A stretch of DNA of 5,619 nucleotides from an uncultured Oscillospiraceae bacterium. Its GTDB lineage: Bacteria; Bacillota; Clostridia; Oscillospirales; Oscillospiraceae. Position numbers and translations under genes: made by a program. Numbering within the stretch: the first letter of the stretch is position 1; every line of letters begins with the position of its first letter. Of the stretch, positions 1 to 4,742 are shown piece after piece. The stretch is taken from the NCBI GenBank assembly GCA_934661135.1, contig CAKUJA010000120.1, forward strand, positions 1-5,619, given 5' to 3'. The notes beneath the pieces were generated by a model. The model made no database searches. It saw only the letters and a list, made by a program, of their open reading frames with translations, and was not told the origin of the DNA.

Positions 1-132
1 CCCGTCCAGTTTTTCAAGCTTATCAAGCTTGAAAAACTGCTTGATTGAACGCGAAGGGGGCGCTTTGCCCCCTTCACTCTTCCCCTGCGGCTCTGTCGCA
101 AAACTACATCCCAGCGGTTTTTTGACAGTCTC
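1..132. repeat. Structured intergenic repeat, copy 1 (left end may lie outside the window)
   Basis: This stretch aligns with 2871-3000 in the same orientation, with about 12 substitutions and two single-base gaps by eye, or roughly 90% identity. It contains two strong inverted repeats. One has 15-bp arms at 7-21 and 25-39 around an ATC loop. The other has GAAGGGGGC/GCCCCCTTC arms separated by five bases (about 53-75). A smaller TGCGG/TCGCA hairpin with one wobble pair lies at about 86-100. The two copies are both in gene-free DNA, so this is probably a dispersed palindromic element of the REP/MITE kind. I do not recognise a named family. The copy begins at the window edge, so its true left end is unknown. 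Confidence 0.85.
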
Positions 133-172
133 AACGGCTGCGGAATACAAGATTCCGCAGCCGTTTCTTATT
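133..172 (+). terminator. Perfect 14-bp hairpin, probable terminator
   Basis: AACGGCTGCGGAAT at 133-146 pairs perfectly with 152-165 around the five-base loop ACAAG. On the plus strand the stem runs into TTTCTTATT, an imperfect U-tract, so it best fits termination of rightward transcription entering from outside the window. On the minus strand, downstream of the SLH gene, no U-tract follows directly, so its use there is less certain. It sits between the end of the repeat and the stop codon of the convergent SLH gene. Confidence 0.55.
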
Positions 173-208
173 GATCCTTATATTCTCTTGGAACCGGCGC
201 ATGGCGCT

Positions 209-898
209 TCAGGCCAGTCCGCTCCAGCGCTCATGCGTCCCTGTCTGCGCGGCGGTGTGGGTGACGGCCGCCTCCTGCATGGGCAGGAAGTACCACGCGT
301 TCACATCCGCGTTATCCGAAAAAACCGGCATTCCGATCAGCAGATCCTCCAGTGCGGACGGCGTCCTGCCGAGCAGACCGTTCAAAATCTGCGCAAGCCG
401 GGCGCGCGTGAGCGCCGCGTCGGGGTCGAATGTCTCTCCGTCGAGTCCCATGACCCATCCCGCGCCCGCGGCAAACGAGATCTCCTGCGCTTCCCAGCCC
501 TCCTTGAGCGACGGCCAGACGGCGGCCGCCGCCTCCCGCTCGGAAAGGCGCGCCAGCGTCCACGCCAGCTCCGGCGCGCTGACCGTGTCGTCCGGGTGGA
601 ACAGGCCGTCCGGCTGCACGTTCATCAGCTCCGTCTCACAGGTCAGCGCGGCGGCTTCATACGCCCAATGCGTGCGCGGCACGTCGCCCAGCTCGACCGG
701 CGACTGCTCCTGCACCGGCTCGGCCAAGCGCAGAAGGATCACCGCAAGCTGTGCGCGCGTAACCGGCGCTTCCGGGCGGAGCGTCCCGTCCGGATAGCCT
801 GTGAGATAGGCCGTGTGGAGATCGGCGGCCGCGATCGCCGGTACCGATAGCAGCAGCGCAAGCGCCAGCAGCATAGAAATCGTGCAAATCCATTTCAT
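209..898 (-). CDS. Secreted S-layer homology (SLH) domain protein
   Basis: This encodes a 229-residue exported protein built almost entirely of SLH repeats, which in this family bind secondary cell-wall polymers and hold proteins at the surface of Gram-positive cells. Residues 1-24 form a signal peptide (MKW start, hydrophobic LLALALLLSVPAIAA, likely cleavage near AIAA/AD). Repeats follow at about 28-60 (LTGYPDGTLRPEAPVTRAQLA), 70-118 (with PDGLFHPDDTVSAPEL) and 128-180 (GLDGETFDPDAALTRARLA). A final SLH-like segment, VFSDNADVNAWYF plus a short His/Trp tail, lies at 192-229. The start at 898 is chosen because AAAGGAGG lies eight bases upstream (907-914) and it gives a clean signal peptide; the frame stays open to 1183 but that extension is unlikely coding. 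No enzymatic domain is present, so the partner or cargo is unknown. It is transcribed away from trpB. Confidence 0.85.
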   Translation of the reverse strand: MKWICTISMLLALALLLSVPAIAAADLHTAYLTGYPDGTLRPEAPVTRAQLAVILLRLAEPVQEQSPVELGDVPRTHWAYEAAALTCETELMNVQPDGLFHPDDTVSAPELAWTLARLSEREAAAAVWPSLKEGWEAQEISFAAGAGWVMGLDGETFDPDAALTRARLAQILNGLLGRTPSALEDLLIGMPVFSDNADVNAWYFLPMQEAAVTHTAAQTGTHERWSGLA

Positions 899-929
899 AT
901 TGGCGTCCTCCTTTGTGTATCCCCATTGT

Positions 930-963
930 CGCACAGAGCTGTGCGGAAAACACGTCAGTTTTC
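930..963. promoter_or_regulatory. Two abutting dyads, candidate operator sites
   Basis: CGCACAG-AG-CTGTGCG (930-945) is a dyad with 7-bp arms. It is followed without a gap by GAAAAC-ACGTCA-GTTTTC (946-963), a dyad with 6-bp arms. They lie just upstream of the SLH-gene ribosome binding site, where that gene's promoter or 5' leader should be, and about 30 bp upstream of the trpB -35 box. Regulator binding is inferred from symmetry only. In RNA the first dyad has too short a loop to fold fully, which slightly favours a DNA-level role. I could not find a convincing -35/-10 pair for the SLH gene. Confidence 0.35.
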
Positions 964-991
964 GGTGCAAAAAATTTTTTCTCCGCGGGTG

Positions 992-1020
992 TTGACAATC
1001 CCCTGCTCCGGTGATATACT
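992..1020 (+). promoter_or_regulatory. Sigma-A type promoter with extended -10 for T-box/trpB
   Basis: There is a consensus TTGACA -35 at 992-997, a 17-bp spacer, and TATACT at 1015-1020 preceded by TG at 1012-1013, which makes an extended -10. A perfectly palindromic A6T6 tract lies just upstream at 969-980 and could act as an UP-like element. Transcription would start near 1027, directly ahead of the T-box stem I, which supports the assignment. Confidence 0.85.
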
Positions 1021-1026
1021 TCCGCC

Positions 1027-1300
1027 ATATAAACCGTTGAAGAAGTGGAAGTACGCCAGACGTATCCCGGCAAAGAGAGCCGCCGATGGTGAGAGTGCGG
1101 TGCGGAACGACTGGCTGAATGGGCTTCTGAGGGCGCGCCGAACAACGCAGTAGGCAAGCCGGAGCAGGGCGCTCCGTTATCAAAGGCCGGTATGTATTGG
1201 CATACGCAAAGTGGACGCATACGCGTCAAGCCGGGTGGCACCGCAGGAACGTCATTACCGCTCCTGTCCCAGCAGCATCGCTGGGACAGGAGCGTTTTTT
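1027..1300 (+). promoter_or_regulatory. Tryptophan-type T-box leader (tRNA-sensing riboswitch)
   Basis: This is a T-box leader: uncharged cognate tRNA binds the nascent RNA and favours an antiterminator over the terminator. Stem I can be traced from AGAAG (1041-1045) pairing CUUCU (1124-1128) and GCCAG (1055-1059) pairing CUGGC (1111-1115). Between them are the loop-E AGUA (1050-1053) and GAA (1117-1119). The codon directly after GAA is UGG (1120-1122), so the specifier is tryptophan. Small hairpins follow at 1161-1175, 1190-1205 and 1214-1227. The conserved T-box GGGUGGCACCGC lies at 1233-1244. Its bulge UGGC (1236-1239) would pair with an acceptor end GCCA, which fits the G73 discriminator of bacterial tRNA-Trp. 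CGG at 1232-1234 can pair with CCG at 1258-1260, which competes with the terminator stem. The identity agrees with the downstream trpB. Confidence 0.93.
1259..1300 (+). terminator. T-box regulated intrinsic terminator
   Basis: A perfect 15-bp GC-rich stem (1259-1273 with 1280-1294) closes a six-base loop and is followed at once by six T residues (1295-1300). Its 5' arm overlaps the bases available to the antiterminator, so it is the off-state structure of the leader. Without tRNA-Trp binding, transcription should stop here, 112 bases before the trpB start codon. Confidence 0.93.
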
Positions 1301-1412
1301 ATGACCGGCGTCTCATGGATTCCCAGCGCAATCGGCATACCGGTTCCACGCGAAATTCCCCACTTGTTTTTGCCGAATTTCAAGCCAGAAACATCAGAAG
1401 GAGGATACTGAC

Positions 1413-2789
1413 ATGGCTGAACAGAACATTCCGTACAAAATCTACCTTTCCGAAGAAGAAATGCCGCAGGCATGGTATAACGTCCGGGCGGATATGAAAG
1501 TCAAGCCTGCCCCGCTGCTGAACCCCGGCACCGGCAAACCTTGCACCGCAGAAGACCTGCGGCCGGTGTTCTGCGACGAGCTGATCCGGCAGGAGCTTGA
1601 CGATACCACCGCCTACATCCCCATTCCGCAGGAAATCAGGGATTTCTATAAAATGTACCGCCCCTCGCCGCTGGTACGCGCCTATTGTCTCGAGGAAAAG
1701 CTCCAGACCCCGGCAAAAATCTACTATAAATTCGAGGGCAACAACACCTCCGGTTCCCATAAGCTCAATTCCGCCATTGCGCAGGCCTACTACGCCAAAC
1801 AGCAGGGTCTCAAGGGCGTCACGACGGAAACCGGCGCCGGTCAGTGGGGTACGGCGCTCTCGATGGCCTGCAGCTATCTCGGGCTAGACTGCAAGGTCTA
1901 CATGGTCAAGGTGAGCTATGAGCAGAAGCCCTTCCGCCGCGAGGTGATGCGCACCTACGGCGCTTCGGTAACGCCGTCTCCGTCCGAGACGACCAACGTC
2001 GGCCGCGCAATTTTGAAGGAGCACCCCGGCACAACCGGCTCGCTCGGCTGCGCCATCTCCGAAGCGGTGGAAGCCGCGGTCTCCACCCCCGGCTACCGCT
2101 ATGTGCTCGGCAGCGTGCTCAATCAGGTGCTCCTGCACCAGAGCGTCATCGGTCTGGAAGCGAAAACCGCGCTCGACAAATACGGCGTCGTGCCGGATGT
2201 CATCATCGGCTGCGCCGGCGGCGGCAGCAACCTCGGCGGCCTGATTGCGCCGTTCATGGGCGAAAAGCTGCGCGGTGAGCGCGATTACCGCATCATTGCC
2301 GTCGAACCTGCCTCCTGCCCGAGCCTGACCCGCGGCAAATTTGCCTACGACTTCTGCGACACCGGCAAGGTCTGCCCGCTGGCCAAGATGTATACGCTCG
2401 GCAGCAGCTTCATCCCCTCGCCGAACCACGCCGGCGGCCTTCGCTACCACGGCATGAGCGGCATTCTTTCGCAGCTCTACCACGACGGCTTCATGGAGGC
2501 TGTCAGCGTGGAGCAGACGAAAGTCTTTGAAGCTGCGGAATATTTTGCCCGGGTCGAGGGCATTCTTCCCGCACCGGAATCCAGCCACGCCATCCGCGCC
2601 GCCATCGACGAGGCACTGCGCTGCAAGGAAACCGGCAAGGAGGAAACCATCGTCTTTGGACTGACCGGCACCGGCTATTTCGATATGGTCGCCTACGAAA
2701 AATTCCACAATGGCGAAATGATCGATTATATCCCGACCGACGCCGATCTGGAGCGGAGCTTCGCGCAGCTCCCCGTGGTCAACGCATAA
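1413..2789 (+). CDS. trpB: TrpB2-type tryptophan synthase beta chain
   Basis: This is a PLP enzyme expected to condense indole with L-serine to give L-tryptophan in the cytoplasm. At 458 residues it is longer than the usual ~400-residue TrpB1 and matches the TrpB2 (TrpB-like) subfamily, including the long N-terminal extension (1-80) before RPSPLVRA. Visible motifs are GSHKLNSA with the Schiff-base lysine K117; ETGAGQWG at 139-146 with catalytic-type E139 and the TrpB2-typical W; the PLP-phosphate loop GCAGGGSNLGG at 266-276; EGILPAPESSHA at 382-393; and GLTGTGYFD at 416-424. The start has AAGGAGG at 1398-1404, eight bases upstream. It is a single-gene unit behind a Trp T-box and in front of a terminator, with no trpA or other trp gene beside it. 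That suggests indole salvage or a trans-acting role, which is inference. TrpB2 enzymes often couple poorly with TrpA. Confidence 0.95.
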   Translation: MAEQNIPYKIYLSEEEMPQAWYNVRADMKVKPAPLLNPGTGKPCTAEDLRPVFCDELIRQELDDTTAYIPIPQEIRDFYKMYRPSPLVRAYCLEEKLQTPAKIYYKFEGNNTSGSHKLNSAIAQAYYAKQQGLKGVTTETGAGQWGTALSMACSYLGLDCKVYMVKVSYEQKPFRREVMRTYGASVTPSPSETTNVGRAILKEHPGTTGSLGCAISEAVEAAVSTPGYRYVLGSVLNQVLLHQSVIGLEAKTALDKYGVVPDVIIGCAGGGSNLGGLIAPFMGEKLRGERDYRIIAVEPASCPSLTRGKFAYDFCDTGKVCPLAKMYTLGSSFIPSPNHAGGLRYHGMSGILSQLYHDGFMEAVSVEQTKVFEAAEYFARVEGILPAPESSHAIRAAIDEALRCKETGKEETIVFGLTGTGYFDMVAYEKFHNGEMIDYIPTDADLERSFAQLPVVNA

Positions 2790-2801
2790 TCTGTGTTCCG
2801 C

Positions 2802-2838
2802 AAAAAACAGGTGAACCGCTTGGCGGTTCACCTGTTTT
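2802..2838. terminator. Intrinsic terminator after trpB, probably bidirectional
   Basis: A perfect 16-bp inverted repeat (2804-2819 with 2823-2838) has a TTG loop and A/T-rich outer ends. It lies 14 bases after the trpB stop. On the plus strand it ends in TTTT. On the minus strand the six A residues at 2802-2807 become a T6 tract, so it should also stop leftward transcription arriving from the convergent operon. Confidence 0.88.
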
Positions 2839-2870
2839 CAGCGTGTCGAAAAAGCCTTTTCGCCCCGCTG
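2839..2870. repeat. Imperfect hairpin preceding repeat copy 2
   Basis: CAGCG (2839-2843) and CGAAAA (2847-2852) pair with TTTTCG (2857-2862) and CGCTG (2866-2870), interrupted by a small internal loop. It abuts the 130-bp repeat on its left side and may belong to the same element. The equivalent part of copy 1 lies outside the window, so this cannot be tested here. Confidence 0.5.
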
Positions 2871-3000
2871 CCCGTCCAGCTTTTCAAACTGATCAAGTTT
2901 GAAAAACTGCTTGATTGAACGCGAAGGGGGCGCTTTGCCCCCTTCGCGTTTCCCCTGCGACTCTGTCGCAATACTGCATCCAGCGTTTTTTGACCGCCTC
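2871..3000. repeat. Structured intergenic repeat, copy 2
   Basis: This is the second copy of the element at 1-132, in the same orientation, lying between the convergent trpB and the minus-strand operon. The first hairpin spans 2877-2909. Relative to copy 1 it has a G-C to A-T double change at the paired positions 2888/2898, which preserves pairing, plus two mismatching changes (2880 and 2891). The second hairpin is longer than in copy 1, with 14-bp arms AACGCGAAGGGGGC and its complement around GCTTT. The small hairpin TGCGA/TCGCA is fully paired here. No reading frame with a credible ribosome binding site lies in it. Confidence 0.87.
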
Positions 3001-3070
3001 TTGCTATGCGAAAGCACAGCAAAATTAAGAACTGTGCCAGTTCCTCGCCCCTGCGGGGCAGCCGGAACTG
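3001..3070. other. Cluster of GC-rich hairpins in the convergent intergenic region
   Basis: The first hairpin (3001-3022) has TTGCTATGC against GCACAGCAA, one mismatch and a GAAA tetraloop. The second (3038-3070) has CAGTTCC/GGAACTG outer arms and a GCCCC-TGC-GGGGC core. The six bases CAGTTC at 3038-3043 are also perfectly complementary to GAACTG at 3029-3034, so two mutually exclusive folds are possible. No gene is seen here. Terminator-related or repeat-related structure is the simplest reading. Confidence 0.5.
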
Positions 3071-3076
3071 ATGCGC

Positions 3077-3133
3077 AAAAACTTCATGCACCGGCATTTG
3101 CACATTTTCGCGGTGCGATACGGATGCATGAAG
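3077..3133 (-). terminator. Intrinsic terminator of the EEP/141-aa operon
   Basis: Read on the minus strand, CTTCATGCA (3133-3125) begins two bases after the stop codon at 3136-3138 and pairs with TGCATGAAG (3090-3082). The inner stem is imperfect (CCG/CGG and GCAC/GTGC). Five T residues follow directly (complement of 3077-3081). Position, stem and U-tract all fit a factor-independent terminator for leftward transcription. Confidence 0.75.
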
Positions 3134-3135
3134 CT

Positions 3136-3561
3136 TTATGCCCATTTCCCGAGCAGAATCCGCAAAATTCCGTAAAAATAGGACAGCTTATCAAAAATCC
3201 GCCGGTTCGTATCCACCGCGTGCTCTCCGATATCGATCACCGCGGTATGCACCTTCATCCTGCCGCCCCATGCGGCAAGCCTGCGCCCGGCGCGGCCGAG
3301 CCGCACGCCCGTCCGCTGTGCCCACACAAAGAGCACATCGAGATACGCATGGACGAGAATCTCCGTCGCCATTGAGCGCTCCGTAATCTGCATCGGCACA
3401 CCGATCAGCGTCTCGTAGCGTGCCAGAATACGCCGCGCCAGCGCGCGGGAGCCGTTGCCCCGCTGCGCCAGAAAGGCCATCAGCGCATGGCTGGTGTCGA
3501 TCCGCACAATCTGTGGCTCATAGCAGACCGTCACGCCCTCAAAAATCGTCTCCCGCTGCAT
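3136..3561 (-). CDS. Uncharacterised 141-residue protein
   Basis: I do not recognise this family. The protein begins MQRETIFEGVTVCYEPQ and has no signal peptide or clear transmembrane helix. It is basic, with Arg-rich stretches at about 35-48 and 87-101. A predicted helical stretch at 60-82 includes ITERSMATEILVHAYLDVLF, and the C-terminus is aromatic and hydrophobic (LSYFYGILRILLGKW). It is likely a real gene: it starts one base after the TGA of the upstream EEP gene (TGA-G-ATG), with GGAG six bases before the start inside that gene, and a terminator follows its TAA almost at once. This arrangement implies translational coupling and a shared transcript with the EEP protein. A role linked to it is inference only. 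Confidence 0.75.
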   Translation of the reverse strand: MQRETIFEGVTVCYEPQIVRIDTSHALMAFLAQRGNGSRALARRILARYETLIGVPMQITERSMATEILVHAYLDVLFVWAQRTGVRLGRAGRRLAAWGGRMKVHTAVIDIGEHAVDTNRRIFDKLSYFYGILRILLGKWA

Positions 3562-3562
3562 C

Positions 3563-4648
3563 TCATTCTCCGTCCGTCAGCCGGAACGTCATGCGCACCG
3601 GATTGTGATCGGAGCTTGCAAACTGCGAATCGACGACCTCGCTGTCCGCCACCTCGACGTTCGGCGACACCAGAAATCCGTCCACCGTCAGCCGAAGCTG
3701 TGTCTGCGTATACGGCCCATCCGCGTTCCGGCAGGACGCCACCGGCTTCTCCGGATCCACCGGCGCCACCAGCGTCAGCTCCGTTGCCTCAATCAAATCG
3801 CTGCGGATCGGCTGCGCCCACGTATAGTCCCCGGTATCCACGCCAAAATACTGTGTACTGCCGCCCGGCAGCAGATCCTTGTTGAAGTCTCCGCCGCCAA
3901 CCACATAGTTTCCCGCGTCATATTCCGCCTGCATATCCGCCAGCAGCAGCTCAAGCTGTTCATCGGCAATCGAGCCGTCGGAGGAGTAGGCCGACAGGTG
4001 CAGATTGTAGAGCACCAGCTCCCGCCCGTTTTCCACCGGCACGCGGGCGACGGAATAGCAGCGGTCGAGGTCGAGCAGCTTCGTGACCCCGGTCTCCACC
4101 GGCAGACTGCGGCGAACCGCCGACGTCACGTGCAGTCCCGCCATCGTCAGGATGCAGGAGCGGCTCGCGCCGTGCGGCTGCGTCAGCGGGTAGAGCAGAA
4201 ACGGCGAGTCATAGTTCACCGCGTAAAGCTTGCTGTATCCCGGATCTGCGCCCATATACATGAACACCCGCTCGTCGACATGGTAGGTGCGCGTCGAGTC
4301 AAAGTCGACCTCCTGCAAAAAATAGATGTCAGCCTTCTGCTGAAGCAGCACATTGGTCATCGTCGCAAGATTCAATTGCAGCCGCTCCTTGCTCCACGCC
4401 CACGACTGCGTCCCGCCGTCCATGAAAAAGCCATAGTCGTCCTCATACGCACCGAAGCCGATGTTCCACGTCAGCACACTGTACTCCCGCCCGGTCTCGG
4501 CCGTCGGCTGCGGCTCCTGCTCGTAGACATCGAGCGTTTGATTGTCCGCAATCCGGTGATAATCCAAAAAGACGTAAGCCACATAGCAGACCACAATCAG
4601 CAGCACCACAAGCACCACGCGCAGCAGTGTTTTCCAGAATTTTTTCAT
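3563..4648 (-). CDS. Membrane-anchored endonuclease/exonuclease/phosphatase-fold protein
   Basis: This 361-residue protein belongs to the DNase I-like EEP superfamily of metal-dependent phosphodiesterases and nucleases; the actual substrate (nucleic acid, phospholipid or other) cannot be told from sequence. A basic start (KKFWKTLLR) precedes one transmembrane helix at about 8-28, so the catalytic domain is expected outside the membrane. The active-site landmarks appear in family order: TWNIGF with N62, LQEVD with metal-binding E113, LYNLHLSAY with H217, GGGDFN with D254 and N256, VDGFLVS with D323, and SSDHNPV with D347/H348. All expected catalytic residues seem present, so it is probably active. 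The start has GGAGGAGGG nine bases upstream. It leads a two-gene operon with the 141-residue protein and diverges from the CmpB-like gene. Confidence 0.9.
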   Translation of the reverse strand: MKKFWKTLLRVVLVVLLIVVCYVAYVFLDYHRIADNQTLDVYEQEPQPTAETGREYSVLTWNIGFGAYEDDYGFFMDGGTQSWAWSKERLQLNLATMTNVLLQQKADIYFLQEVDFDSTRTYHVDERVFMYMGADPGYSKLYAVNYDSPFLLYPLTQPHGASRSCILTMAGLHVTSAVRRSLPVETGVTKLLDLDRCYSVARVPVENGRELVLYNLHLSAYSSDGSIADEQLELLLADMQAEYDAGNYVVGGGDFNKDLLPGGSTQYFGVDTGDYTWAQPIRSDLIEATELTLVAPVDPEKPVASCRNADGPYTQTQLRLTVDGFLVSPNVEVADSEVVDSQFASSDHNPVRMTFRLTDGE

Positions 4649-4672
4649 CGGTAAAATCCCTCCTCCGTTTTT

Positions 4673-4701
4673 ATCATACCGGATTCACGCCGGAATTGCA
4701 A
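4673..4701 (-). promoter_or_regulatory. Promoter of the EEP operon (shared -35)
   Basis: On the minus strand, TTGCAA (4701-4696) is followed by a 17-bp spacer and TATGAT (4678-4673). Transcription would start near 4666-4667, which leaves a leader of only about 18 bases that opens with the GGAGGAGGG ribosome binding site. The -35 hexamer is its own reverse complement and also serves the plus-strand promoter. Confidence 0.75.
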
Positions 4702-4724
4702 TCCGGGAAAAAACATGATATGCT
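4696..4724 (+). promoter_or_regulatory. Promoter of the CmpB-like gene (shared -35)
   Basis: The same TTGCAA (4696-4701), a 17-bp spacer and TATGCT (4719-4724) form a plus-strand promoter. TG at 4716-4717 gives an extended -10. The start point should fall near 4731, at the edge of the ribosome binding site GGAGGG (4732-4737), so the leader would be only about 12 bases long. Confidence 0.75.
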
Positions 4725-4742
4725 GTTGTCCGGAGGGATTCT

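Noticed and set aside
1..132. CRISPR array or transposon terminal repeats
   Set aside because: There are only two direct copies 2.9 kb apart, with no spacers, no transposase and no visible target-site duplication.
29..850. Open frame starting MKNCLIEREGG, and the similar start at 2899-3375
   Set aside because: The shared N-terminus is simply the translated 130-bp repeat. The frames then run antisense through unrelated genes, so the likeness does not show a protein family.
899..1183. Possible 95-residue N-terminal extension of the SLH protein
   Set aside because: It would run through the trpB promoter and T-box stem I, lacks an SD, and would bury the signal peptide. The start at 898 has both SD and signal peptide.
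1192..1497. 101-codon plus-strand open frame in the T-box region, as a leader peptide or small gene
   Set aside because: It overlaps the T-box and terminator hairpin and runs into trpB out of frame. Control here is by tRNA binding, not by a leader peptide with Trp codons.
1884..2831. 315-codon open frame on the minus strand opposite trpB
   Set aside because: It is antisense to a clear TrpB2 coding region, begins inside the trpB terminator, and its translation is Ala/Gly-rich with no motifs.
3605..4654. 349-codon open frame on the plus strand opposite the EEP gene
   Set aside because: It has an Arg/His-rich, low-complexity translation and no ribosome binding site, and the opposite strand carries an intact EEP active-site motif series. 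It is an antisense shadow caused by GC-rich codon usage.
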